From: Candidatus Thorarchaeota archaeon
Lineage (GTDB): Archaea; Asgardarchaeota; Thorarchaeia; Thorarchaeales; Thorarchaeaceae
Assembly (NCBI GenBank): GCA_016840385.1
Contig: JAEOSL010000030.1
Span: forward strand, 1-31,852
Direction of reading: 5' to 3'
DNA: 31,852 bases
Shown here: positions 15,203-24,016 of the stretch, piece by piece
How positions within the stretch are numbered: the stretch's first letter is position 1
Layout: the number at the start of each line of letters is the position of its first letter
Translations under genes and position numbers: made by a program
Notes under the pieces: generated by a model
The model's database searches: none
What the model was told of the DNA's origin: nothing
What the model saw: the letters and a program-made list of their open reading frames with translations, nothing else

Positions 15203-18200
15203 GGAACAGAAAACTCCCGGTAAGAGAGTGGTCCCAGCGCAGCCTGCAAAGGTCTTAGCTGCTGCAATCTACTCCGGGTTGGCAGCTTTGGTCCGGCTTG
15301 CTGAACGGCGAGTGACCAGAGACCCAGAGGTCATCAGATTATTTACTGAGATCAAGGAGATGTGGGAAGAGGCTAGCACTGAATATAGACGCCTGAAGAA
15401 GACTGGTGTCTTTGATTTCTCAATCATCTTGAACATTGAGCACAATATGAGAAAGAACTACCTTGGAATGCTATGGTACACAACACGCCCCTTTGGTAAC
15501 ACAGAGTTCAAGCGAGTCTATCGATGGAGAGATGGTACTATTGGCCCACTCAATGACCTCCTCAACTTCGCAGGAGCTGAACTGAGAACAGTTGCCACTA
15601 AGTACTACAGCTTTCCCAAAGTGAAGTACTATCAGGTCCGAGAATACTCGAACAAGAAGATAGAGATACTCCGTAAGAGTATAGCAGCAAAGTACCCTCC
15701 GAAGAAAGATGCAGAGGTTTTGTGGACCGCGGCCTATCCGGGAAACTCAAAGCATCCACTTGTCCGCGTTAGACACTCCACCCTTCCCGAGATGGACTTT
15801 GTGGACATGATACGTGCTCATGTGATTGAGCTGGTCCGTCAGTGTTTCATACACAACGTCCCAAAGACATCTTCAAGGAGATACATCAGACTCCTCATCT
15901 ATAGGCTGCAACCCTTCCTTGACTGGGTGTATACTGATGGTGTTATGGGGAGAGGAAAGTTCTGGCCCGATGCAGACAAGGTCCTTCGTGAGATTGTCTT
16001 GGAGATTCGTACCAGATACAGTGAACGCTTAGGAAGGACTCCTCGACTCACTCAACAGATTGAGTCTAGTCCAAGGAAACCCACGCTGGCTGATATAGTG
16101 ACTCAGATCAATAAGGCTTACAGACAAGACACTTCTGTAGAGATGATGAAGACTACCACTGAGCTTCTGAAGCTGATGGGTCATTCTGTGAACAAGAAGA
16201 GAAAGACTCTGACCCTGAGGTCAGATATCTTACCTGCGATGAAGAAAGCGCTCTCAAGACTTGCTAAAGATATGAAGTATAAGATGAGAGAGGTCGAGGA
16301 GTTCAAAGAACCCATCACACCAGCTCTTACTGATGATGATGCACAGGACCTCTATGACCACATTCTGCAGGTCTCACAACGAGAGGGAAATGACTGGCAC
16401 AGAGTACTCTTTGGAGATATGTTCCATCCGTCCTCTCTGCGACAGCTTGTCCATGCAGGAGATAACTTTCTGGATGCGCCCTCGGAATACTTGATCGCAG
16501 CAGAGGTTCCTGTGAAGAGCATCTCCGGGAGTGGGCAGGCAGATATTGTAGTGTCAGTACGACGCTCCGTAGCAGGAGAGATTCTCTTCACTCCTATCAT
16601 TACATTTGATGTCAAGACAAAGACCGGGATCAACTGGACTATGCGAGGAAAGCGACCTCGAACGAAGAAGGATGACTCACGGGTCCCAGGGTTTGATGTT
16701 CGGAAGAGAGCTTTGACTTCCATTGAATGGTCACGAATAGTCAATAGTACCCCAACTCCCTTAGAACGCACCCAGCTTCAAAGCTACGAATCAGGTCTAA
16801 TAGAAGAGTATGCAGAACTTGTGAAACAAGACCCTGACCGTCCCAAGACCCTCTGGAAGGGAATCGTGCTATTGGACAGTGATGAGGATCGTGAAACCCT
16901 GTTCACCCTCCTACCTGAGCTTGTGAAATTGGTCATCAGCGATCTGAAGACTGGTACTTCTCCAGACGAACGAACTCTGTACACCCTCAATTCGAAGGGA
17001 GTTCGTAAGAAATGGCAGTACAAGTTTGGCATAGTCTTACTTCCATCAAATGGACCACAACATCTGCTTGAGAATACCAGACCCCTTGAATCCGTCACTG
17101 AGGATGACCCCTTCAGAAACAGGGTCAAGGATGATGTCCACTTCACACTATATCTGACGGTTCCCTCCGGAGGGTCTTCTGGTGAGTCAGCAGCATGGAT
17201 ATCTCGTAACTGGCATCTCTTACACTATCTGTCTGAACTTAGAGAGTCTTCAGAAAGACAGAACATCAAGTGGTTAGACCTTACCGGGGAACTCACAGAG
17301 ATCTGTGTGCGTCTTCAACGACTTCGTCTAGTCGGAGACCAGAAACCAGGAAAGTTATCAAGACGGAGACTAGAGCGCTTTCACCACCTTGCAGAAGAGA
17401 TCGAATTCCATGACTTGAGTAGCAACCTGAAGGAGTACTTTTTCTCGAATGTTACCACTGGCATTAATCAACTTGAAGCACAGATAAGAGAGTGCATCCA
17501 ACAGGCATCAGAGGAAAAGTCGATCATTGTCATAGATGGCTGGTCCCAGCTTAGAAAAATCATCCCCTCTCACTTGGACTCATTACTGAAGACCTTAGAA
17601 CATAGGATCATCGAGTGGTTGCCAAAGAAAGCTGCGGAGATCATCTGGCTTGATAGACCAGTTCCTGTACCAATACTGTCCGCCACCTATCAACTGCACA
17701 GAGTGACTCCACTCCCTCACGACTCACCCAGACGGTTACTCCTTGATGAGGTCATCTGGAACCTCCCGACATCCCCACGAAACTTTGGATGGAGAACCCC
17801 TCGAAGGGAGGACATCAGAGTCATAGTCCAAGACATTCCCACATCCAATGAGCCAATGGTGCAATCCTTTGGAGTTCCACACCTAAAGGGATGGGCCCGG
17901 AGGTTCCGAGCAGACTCGAAGAAGGAGCGGATTGTTTCTGTGGAAGAGGTGTTTGGTGATAGCGAGACCTATGGGCGTTCCTTCTATGCTACCTCCTATG
18001 TAGAAATAGGGCACGACTCCAGAGAGGCAGTGCTTGACGATATCTATCAGCTGGTACCGAGTCTGAGCAGATCCCGTAATACAGAGAAGAGATCTTCAGA
18101 TGAACCATCGGAGAACGATTCTCAAACAAAGTATAGAATGAAGAGTCAGGTCCTAGGGACTTCTTCTTCTTCAAAGGGGATATGGAACAGAGTGTCCTTC

Positions 18201-20084
18201 ATTCAAAAACACCAAGGACCTTCCCTTGGTCGACCGGGCACATATTCATCCATTGAGGACATCACCAGGGGTAAGGTCAGGAAACCCTCCAGAAATATCC
18301 CAGTGATAAAGAAAACATCGCGACGTCCTCCAGTGGTACGGCCGACCCCTGTAGATGAAATAGACACAAAACAGACCCGACATGATGAGGTCCTTCGGAT
18401 TCAGAGAACTGCAGAGTTCTTGCTAAAAAGGTGTGACCGTCATGATGCGTCCTTACATGGTGTTCTAGAGAATACCATCAAGCTTTGTAAGAAGTATCAG
18501 AGGGGAAAGAGTACAACCATTGATACCTTTGACCAGCTACAGAAACTCTATACCAGACTTGAGTGTTCACTGAACCTCTGGAAGGACCTTTCGTATGAAC
18601 GAAGATTCGGAAGCGGTCGTGAACAGGCCCCTCGAAGTATAATCCCCGTGGTACAAAAACAACCCGAGCTTCTCACCCGGTATGGCATCCCTCTCTTCCT
18701 GTTACTCCTTGGGGTGATGAGAGAGGCTAACTCTGAGTCCTTGAAAACTCATGTACCTACCCTTTGGAGCGCAGTGGCTGACTGGCAATGGGTGCACATG
18801 GGTTTCAATCCCCGGGTAGATCAACAGGGACTGGCACAGCATAGATTCGACATTCCTGCTCTATGGTCAAACCTTCTCTGGAGAACACAACAGCTACTTT
18901 CAGGACCAGTGAAATCTAGGCTCTTTGAGAGTCACAGGATTGGTGAACTGATTCCAAGGGGTGATGGTGAAGTATGGTTGGTCTTTCAGGAAGAGCCAAT
19001 GAGTGATAGGATGATTGCTGGCCTTCTCACCGGAATCAACATGACTGCTCCATTACGGGGTACTTATGAAACAATAGTAGACCTGGGTGAACTAGCAGAT
19101 TCTATTGATTATACTCTGCAAGAATCCTCTAGTGAACGACAGACCATTATCATCACTCGATTTGATGGGATGGACCACCTCTGGGTAAAGCATCTGGAAG
19201 ACACTGATGATTCGGATTGGACGCTCATTGGAAAGATAAGATACAGAGCACCAAAGGATGGAATGAGTGCTCCAATCAGAGGGGTCACTGTTTCCGGGGT
19301 ACCGAAAAAAGTCATTGAAAGGCTACCATTACCTGATGATGATGTCATTCCCTCGGACCTCAGAGAACGAGTGGATAAGTGTCTGAGACAGATAGTTGGC
19401 GATGTAGGCTCAGTTCAATCAGTGCATGTCAATGTCACTATCAATGAAGAGTCGGGTTCGTATCTGGTCCAACTGATGGGCCCGAATGAGGAACTTATGG
19501 AGGAACCAGAATATGGAACTACTGAGGAAGTGATCGGTGTCTTACGAAGTCCGATGACAAAGAGAGGCTATTATCAGGCCGAGGATGGAGGCCAGTATTC
19601 TTGGAATCCCCTGAAGGATGTCTCGTATGAAGAGGTCGAAATAACAAATGGGCGGTTGAGTCTTACCTTCCTTCGACCACGAGTGGAGAATACGCGATTT
19701 CTCAATGGAATGTATGTCCTTCCGAGGACTGCACGGGAAGTCATTGAGAGTGAGTTGGGTGAGGAGGTCGTCATGGTGGCAACACCGGATCTTGTCCGAT
19801 ATAAGAAGGACTGGAAACGGTGCTGGAGTGTCTTATTCACGAACACGGATGTTGGAGAGGGACTGCGCCAAATGGAATATGTGATCTGTACAATCTATGA
19901 TATTGCACTGCTCTTTGAATGTGAGCAGATATTCAATGTTGACATGAATAAACGACATCCAACATGGACATCAGTCAACCATCTGACTAAGATCAAGATT
20001 CCCGATGAACTTATGCATCGAAGTCGAATGGGATCGAATCTGGAGGTCAGTGCCCTCAGTAAAAGGGATAGGTTATCCTTTTAG
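15147..20084 (+). CDS. Giant protein (about 1645 residues) with PD-(D/E)XK nuclease signature
   Basis: No overall family recognised. Residues about 430-495 look like a PD-(D/E)XK domain: a leading helix (LRQLVHAGDNFLDAPSEYLI), then GSGQADIVV (D about 466), and 22 residues on FDVKTK (D about 488, K about 490). Near 792-798 IIVIDGW resembles a Walker B strand, followed by EIIWLDRP and LLLDEVIW, but no Walker A is present, so any P-loop-like fold would be inactive. Residues about 965-1075 are a polar Ser/Arg/Pro linker. The C-terminal 570 or so hold no named domain. There are no transmembrane helices. ATG 15147 or ATG 15153 are possible starts, both inside the upstream gene. G+C is visibly higher than in ychF next door. 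Flanking TnpBs suggest transfer. A defence effector is the favoured but unproven reading. Confidence 0.8.
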   Translation: MHMNKTISQLSLGHSSTSKEQKTPGKRVVPAQPAKVLAAAIYSGLAALVRLAERRVTRDPEVIRLFTEIKEMWEEASTEYRRLKKTGVFDFSIILNIEHNMRKNYLGMLWYTTRPFGNTEFKRVYRWRDGTIGPLNDLLNFAGAELRTVATKYYSFPKVKYYQVREYSNKKIEILRKSIAAKYPPKKDAEVLWTAAYPGNSKHPLVRVRHSTLPEMDFVDMIRAHVIELVRQCFIHNVPKTSSRRYIRLLIYRLQPFLDWVYTDGVMGRGKFWPDADKVLREIVLEIRTRYSERLGRTPRLTQQIESSPRKPTLADIVTQINKAYRQDTSVEMMKTTTELLKLMGHSVNKKRKTLTLRSDILPAMKKALSRLAKDMKYKMREVEEFKEPITPALTDDDAQDLYDHILQVSQREGNDWHRVLFGDMFHPSSLRQLVHAGDNFLDAPSEYLIAAEVPVKSISGSGQADIVVSVRRSVAGEILFTPIITFDVKTKTGINWTMRGKRPRTKKDDSRVPGFDVRKRALTSIEWSRIVNSTPTPLERTQLQSYESGLIEEYAELVKQDPDRPKTLWKGIVLLDSDEDRETLFTLLPELVKLVISDLKTGTSPDERTLYTLNSKGVRKKWQYKFGIVLLPSNGPQHLLENTRPLESVTEDDPFRNRVKDDVHFTLYLTVPSGGSSGESAAWISRNWHLLHYLSELRESSERQNIKWLDLTGELTEICVRLQRLRLVGDQKPGKLSRRRLERFHHLAEEIEFHDLSSNLKEYFFSNVTTGINQLEAQIRECIQQASEEKSIIVIDGWSQLRKIIPSHLDSLLKTLEHRIIEWLPKKAAEIIWLDRPVPVPILSATYQLHRVTPLPHDSPRRLLLDEVIWNLPTSPRNFGWRTPRREDIRVIVQDIPTSNEPMVQSFGVPHLKGWARRFRADSKKERIVSVEEVFGDSETYGRSFYATSYVEIGHDSREAVLDDIYQLVPSLSRSRNTEKRSSDEPSENDSQTKYRMKSQVLGTSSSSKGIWNRVSFIQKHQGPSLGRPGTYSSIEDITRGKVRKPSRNIPVIKKTSRRPPVVRPTPVDEIDTKQTRHDEVLRIQRTAEFLLKRCDRHDASLHGVLENTIKLCKKYQRGKSTTIDTFDQLQKLYTRLECSLNLWKDLSYERRFGSGREQAPRSIIPVVQKQPELLTRYGIPLFLLLLGVMREANSESLKTHVPTLWSAVADWQWVHMGFNPRVDQQGLAQHRFDIPALWSNLLWRTQQLLSGPVKSRLFESHRIGELIPRGDGEVWLVFQEEPMSDRMIAGLLTGINMTAPLRGTYETIVDLGELADSIDYTLQESSSERQTIIITRFDGMDHLWVKHLEDTDDSDWTLIGKIRYRAPKDGMSAPIRGVTVSGVPKKVIERLPLPDDDVIPSDLRERVDKCLRQIVGDVGSVQSVHVNVTINEESGSYLVQLMGPNEELMEEPEYGTTEEVIGVLRSPMTKRGYYQAEDGGQYSWNPLKDVSYEEVEITNGRLSLTFLRPRVENTRFLNGMYVLPRTAREVIESELGEEVVMVATPDLVRYKKDWKRCWSVLFTNTDVGEGLRQMEYVICTIYDIALLFECEQIFNVDMNKRHPTWTSVNHLTKIKIPDELMHRSRMGSNLEVSALSKRDRLSF
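20061..20082 (+). terminator. Hairpin across the stop of the giant-protein gene
   Basis: AAAAGG-G-ATA-GGT-TAT-CCTTTT forms a nine-pair stem with one bulged G and a three-base loop. The TAG stop begins in the last stem base. Archaea terminate mainly at T-runs, so this may be an mRNA 3'-end structure and not a terminator. Confidence 0.35.
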
Positions 20085-20128
20085 TGGCAAATCTTACATT
20101 TTGCGTTAGTAATTTAGAAAATTGTAAG

Positions 20129-20136
20129 TGTTTATT
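20129..20136 (+). promoter_or_regulatory. Possible TATA box for ychF
   Basis: GTTTATTT lies about 47 bases before the chosen start. GGAG at 20167-20170 is a fair ribosome binding site, nine bases before ATG 20180. Confidence 0.35.
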
Positions 20137-20179
20137 TCTTGGTATAACAATAGAAGAAGTACTACTGGAGAGAAATACA

Positions 20180-21397
20180 ATGGGATTCAGCGTAGGAATT
20201 GTAGGAAAACCATCATGCGGAAAGACATCATTCACTAACGCAGCTTGTATGACGGATTTCAAAGTTGGTAGCTATCCATTTACAACAATTGAAGCGAATG
20301 TTGGAGTGACTCATGTAAGAACTGCCTGTGCATGTGCTGATTTTGATGTAGAGGATAATCCTCAGAATTCGATATGTATTGATAGAGTTCGACTAGTTCC
20401 AATCAAGTTGATTGATGTTGCTGGACTTGTTCCTGGAGCTCACGAGGGTAGAGGAATGGGAAACCAATTCCTAGATGATCTCAGGCAAGCAGATGTATTG
20501 ATTCATATTGTAGATGCTAGTGGAGCTCTTGATTCAGAAGGACAAGAGATTGATGCGGGCACTCAAGACCCAGCTGAAGATGTAAGATTCCTTGAGGAAG
20601 AACTAGTGGAATGGATGCTGGGAATTGTGAAGAAAGACTGGCGAAATCTGACAGGTCGTGTGAGGTCAGAGGGAGCTAAGCTAGATGAATTACTTCTGGA
20701 GAAACTTTCAGGTTTGAAGATTACCAGAGCGCACATTCTGATGGCTCTGAGAAAGTCGGATATGAAAGCTGAAACTGTTGACAAGTGGACCGATGACGAA
20801 ACGAGAGACTTTGTCAAAATACTCCAACAGACTGCAAAACCAATTATCATTGCAGCAAACAAGATTGACAGACCCGGAGCCGAAGAGAATTACAAACGAC
20901 TGCAAGAGGAATTCCCTGACTACATGATTGTTCCTGTAAGTGCCTTAGCTGAGAAAGTACTCAAAGATCTGGAGCAGAAAGGTGTAATCAAATATATTCC
21001 TGGAAATGATGATTTCGAAATTATTCAAGAGGATAGTTTGAAAGAGGCTGAATCTGCACAATTGGAGAAACTGAGGGAAAATCTTCTGAAAAAGTATGGT
21101 GGAACAGGAGTTCAAAATATCCTCAATAAGGCTGTTTTTGATTTCCTACATATGATTACAATTTATCCTGTGCATGATGCGAATGCGCTCACTGATAGCG
21201 ATGATAATGTTCTTCCAGATGTATTCCTAGTTCCAGATGGAACTACCGCCAAGGAGTTCGCAGGTCATATTCATACAGATCTAATGGAATCGTTTGTGCA
21301 TGGTATTGATGCCAGAACAAAGATGAGAATTTCAGACAAACACGTTCTCAAGGACAGAGATGTAATCAAAATAGTGAGTGCTAAGGGACAAAAATAG
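20180..21397 (+). CDS. ychF: YchF/Obg-family GTPase with C-terminal TGS domain
   Basis: About 405 residues. G1 is GKPSCGKTS directly after the initiator MGFSVGIV; G3 is DVAGLVPGAHEGRGMGNQF; G4 is NKID. The insert between G3 and G4 is the long helical domain typical of archaeal members. The C-terminal TGS region (DVFLVPDGTTAKEFAGHIHTD through DRDVIKIV) follows. It is a ribosome-associated nucleotide hydrolase of the translation machinery. The frame is open back to 20084, but ATG 20180 is chosen: GGAG lies upstream and family members start at MxxxGIVGKP. It follows the giant operon directly with lower G+C, so it marks the return to the core chromosome. Confidence 0.95.
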   Translation: MGFSVGIVGKPSCGKTSFTNAACMTDFKVGSYPFTTIEANVGVTHVRTACACADFDVEDNPQNSICIDRVRLVPIKLIDVAGLVPGAHEGRGMGNQFLDDLRQADVLIHIVDASGALDSEGQEIDAGTQDPAEDVRFLEEELVEWMLGIVKKDWRNLTGRVRSEGAKLDELLLEKLSGLKITRAHILMALRKSDMKAETVDKWTDDETRDFVKILQQTAKPIIIAANKIDRPGAEENYKRLQEEFPDYMIVPVSALAEKVLKDLEQKGVIKYIPGNDDFEIIQEDSLKEAESAQLEKLRENLLKKYGGTGVQNILNKAVFDFLHMITIYPVHDANALTDSDDNVLPDVFLVPDGTTAKEFAGHIHTDLMESFVHGIDARTKMRISDKHVLKDRDVIKIVSAKGQK

Positions 21398-21426
21398 GAA
21401 TACTACCATACAGTATGCTCCTATTT
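21392..21426 (+). terminator. Strong hairpin at the ychF stop
   Basis: AAATAGGA-ATACT pairs with AGTAT-(GC)-TCCTATTT: 13 pairs, a two-base bulge and a seven-base loop. The TAG stop lies inside the left arm. It is a probable 3'-end signal or mRNA-stabilising structure. Confidence 0.5.
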
Positions 21427-21576
21427 AGCCCCATACTGAAATTCACTCAATATAATAGAGAAATTGATGGTCAAATGGGTTTCTAGTAGTACCTTTTGAC
21501 TGCCTCTCAATATGTAACGTTCTCCGATTCCAGTAGTGTATGATTGTGAAATAACAAATCAATTTTGGTGAATTTA

Positions 21577-22020
21577 ATGGAGATATTTACAACATTGGAA
21601 GAAGCACGAGCTGCAGGAATGTATCTTGGAAGATTTGGTCAGTATCCCACGATATACAAACGTGGAACAAAGGATTACATTGTAGTTGAGAAGGGCGAAT
21701 GGCCCCCATCAAATTCCTGGCCTTTTCTTAAATGGGACGGGTATAACTGGGTACCAGTTTTAGCCAAGCTTGAAACCGTTGAACAAGCACAAGAGGCTTC
21801 AGATCTCTTTTCTCTTCTGGGTCACAATACAGTTATCGTTGAGTTTCCCGGGATTACATTTGACATATTCTTCAGAGAAGCTCATGTACCAACAGGAGCT
21901 TGGATCGTCAGTGAATCAGATTCCCACTGTTTTGTTAGATACATGAAATCTCCCGAGTCCGTCGAAGATTCTGAGGACTATGAGTCTGAAGTCGTAGACT
22001 TTGAGATTGTACCAATGTGA
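21577..22020 (+). CDS. Hypothetical protein with two SPOR-like repeats
   Basis: 147 residues. Two related units are visible: TTLEEARAAGMYLGRFGQYP followed by TIYKRGTKDYIVVE, and TVEQAQEASDLFSLLGHNTV followed by IVEFPGITFDIFF. Each is helix, turn, strand, as in SPOR-like or phage-tail-associated alpha/beta repeats, but I cannot name the family. The C-terminus is acidic. ATG 21577 is chosen over TTG 21565 and GTG 21568 because GGTGA lies five bases upstream. It is convergent with the flavin reductase, with no gap between the stops. Confidence 0.7.
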   Translation: MEIFTTLEEARAAGMYLGRFGQYPTIYKRGTKDYIVVEKGEWPPSNSWPFLKWDGYNWVPVLAKLETVEQAQEASDLFSLLGHNTVIVEFPGITFDIFFREAHVPTGAWIVSESDSHCFVRYMKSPESVEDSEDYESEVVDFEIVPM

Positions 22021-22557
22021 TTATCGCAGTTTCTTTCCAAGTGTCCAATATTGACCATTAAGAGGAAGATAGGTGAATAGGGTAGTCTTTGAGGCGTCGA
22101 ATCGTCCATTTTCATCAAGTACTGACTCGTCAATATGGGCAGTGACTACTTCTGCAATGAACAAATCATGCGCTCCAAGAGGAACTATCTCTCTTGTCCT
22201 ACACTCAATGTTTATGGGACATTCTTTGATCATAGGTGCTTTAATCTCAGAAGCTGGTTCAGGGGTGAATCCACCTTCGGAGAACTTGTCAAAGTCTCGT
22301 CCTGACTTGCTTCCTGCAAACACTGTACCTTCAATCTGTTCTGCTGAGGGTATATTCAGAACATACTCTCCAGCATTCTTCACAAGATTATAGCTGTGTC
22401 TTTCGGGACGGATTCCTACAACCATTGTGGGAGGTTTACTGCAGACGTTCGCAGCCCATGAGAGTGTGATTATATTGGGTCTATCAGGTCCATCTACACT
22501 CAAGAGAACCACGGGACACGGAACCATTACAGTACCAGGATTAATCTCTCGCTTCAT
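22021..22557 (-). CDS. Flavin reductase-like (FMN-binding split barrel) protein
   Basis: About 178 residues. It begins MKREINPGTVMVPCPVVLLSV and continues PNIITLSWAANVCSKPPTMVVGIRPERHSYNLVKNAGEYVLNIP, the signature of the DIM6/NTAB flavin reductase family, with the FMN-phosphate contacts in the SWAANVCSKPP loop. Later PLGAHDLFIAEVVTAHID matches the dimer strand. It should reduce or bind FMN using NAD(P)H; the partner is unknown. The frame extends to a TTG at 22626, but ATG 22557 matches the family N-terminus better. The upstream side abuts the second tnpB element. Confidence 0.88.
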   Translation of the reverse strand: MKREINPGTVMVPCPVVLLSVDGPDRPNIITLSWAANVCSKPPTMVVGIRPERHSYNLVKNAGEYVLNIPSAEQIEGTVFAGSKSGRDFDKFSEGGFTPEPASEIKAPMIKECPINIECRTREIVPLGAHDLFIAEVVTAHIDESVLDENGRFDASKTTLFTYLPLNGQYWTLGKKLR

Positions 22558-22672
22558 ACCATTTGAGGGTACATACTCAGTTAAGAAAATGTCGGGGTCG
22601 TCAACAGCTGCGCGAATCCTAGACAAACCTGGACATCAATAAAACCAGTAGTTGAACAAAGACCATTCTTGT

Positions 22673-23969
22673 ATGAGCTTTTATGCTCTCAACAAAACCA
22701 TATACCGAACCTGAATGTTGACCAATAAGGCCTACAGGTATGAACTGGACCCCAACAACATCCAGAGGTCATCCCTTGCTCAACATGCAGGAGTAGCTCG
22801 TTTTGCTTACAACTGGGGTCTCGATCAGCGGATCAACCAGTACAAGAACAATCAAGGTGACGACCGATTCACTGATGCCATCAAGCAGCACAAGCACCTC
22901 AATTCACTGAAAAAGTCCGAGTTCCCTTGGATGTATGAAACCTCAAAGTGTGCACCTCAGGAAGCCCTGAGAGACCTCCATCGAGCCTTCCAGAACTTCT
23001 ATCGAGGACTCAAATCTGGGAAGAAGGTCGGATTCCCTCGAATCAAAAGGAGAGGAGTCAGGGATAGCTTCAGACTGACCGGAACCATCAGTTTCCATGA
23101 GCGGGCAATCCAGCTCCCACGAATTGGAAAGGTCCGTATCAAGGAGAAGAGGAAGTGCTACTTCAATGGAAGAATCCTCTCAGTAACTGTACGACGACGA
23201 GCTAACCGGTGGTTTGTGTCTGTCACTGTGGAGGAGGACATCATTGACCCTAAACCGATACAAGGAGCACCAGTGGGAGTGGACCTGGGAGTGAAGACCC
23301 TGGTCACACTCTCTGATGGCACCACCTTTGATAACCCACGAGCTTTGGGAAGACGAATGAGGAAACTACGAAAGTTACACAAATCGCTATCAAGAAAGAG
23401 GAAGGGAAGCAAGAACCGCGAGAAAGCCAAGCTCAAACTTGCTAAGATGTACCTGAGGGTCTTCAACATCCGACAGGACACACTGCACAAGGTGACGACC
23501 TACCTTGCCAAGAGCCACAGTAAGGTAGTGATTGAGGACCTGTTAGTGTCAGGGATGATGAAGAATCGAAGATTAGCGCGAGTCATTGCAGATGTGGGGT
23601 TCTACGAGTTCAGACGGCAGCTGGAGTACAAGTGCCAGTGGTACGGTTCTGAGCTTATCGTTGTTTCGCGAACATTTCCTTCATCGAAGCTGTGTTCACG
23701 GTGTGGGCATAGGAAGAAGGAGCTCTCTCTGTCAGAGAGGGTGTATGAATGTGAACAGTGTGGGTATGAGATCGACAGAGATCTCAATGCTGCACTGAAT
23801 CTGGTCGCCGTCAGTTTGCCGGAGACTGAAAACGCCTGCGGAGAGGAAGTAAGACATAGCAAATCTTCCGAGATTTGTAATGCCGCCTCTATGAAACAGG
23901 AACCGAACATCATTCCAGACTCAATGTCCAAGAATGTCTAGGTTTCGGGTAACGGTCGTCAAGTTTAAG
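22673..23969 (+). mobile_element. IS200/IS605-type element carrying canonical tnpB (approximate bounds)
   Basis: A lone tnpB. Upstream is a small hairpin GAGC-TTTTAT-GCTC (22675-22688), a typical place for a left-end stem. Downstream CGGTCGTCAAGTTTAA ends at 23969 and resembles the right end of such elements. The ends are provisional. There is no tnpA, so movement would need a helper. Confidence 0.45.
22715..23941 (+). CDS. tnpB: TnpB RNA-guided nuclease (IS605 OrfB family), intact
   Basis: 408 residues, normal length. It opens with the usual YRYELDPNN-x(n)-RFAYNWGLDQR. RuvC-I is VGVDLGVKT (D190); RuvC-II is VVIEDLLVSGM (E274); the zinc ribbon is CSRCGHRKK...CEQCG; RuvC-III is DRDLNAALNL (D356). 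All three catalytic acids are present, unlike in the TnpB at 12313. The tail NACGEEVRHS...SMKQEPN is the conserved C-terminal end of this TnpB group, and its DNA overlaps the expected omega RNA. It is expected to cut DNA next to a target-adjacent motif under RNA guidance, helping the element persist. No strong ribosome binding site is seen before ATG 22715. Confidence 0.95.
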   Translation: MLTNKAYRYELDPNNIQRSSLAQHAGVARFAYNWGLDQRINQYKNNQGDDRFTDAIKQHKHLNSLKKSEFPWMYETSKCAPQEALRDLHRAFQNFYRGLKSGKKVGFPRIKRRGVRDSFRLTGTISFHERAIQLPRIGKVRIKEKRKCYFNGRILSVTVRRRANRWFVSVTVEEDIIDPKPIQGAPVGVDLGVKTLVTLSDGTTFDNPRALGRRMRKLRKLHKSLSRKRKGSKNREKAKLKLAKMYLRVFNIRQDTLHKVTTYLAKSHSKVVIEDLLVSGMMKNRRLARVIADVGFYEFRRQLEYKCQWYGSELIVVSRTFPSSKLCSRCGHRKKELSLSERVYECEQCGYEIDRDLNAALNLVAVSLPETENACGEEVRHSKSSEICNAASMKQEPNIIPDSMSKNV

Positions 23970-24016
23970 ATGGAGTTACGAACCGCAGAGCACATCACTC
24001 CTATGAGGTTATTCTG

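Noticed and set aside
18482..18523. P-loop (GKST) in the giant protein
   Set aside because: The sequence CKKYQRGKSTT lacks the Gly five residues before GKST and has no preceding strand, so it is not a Walker A motif.
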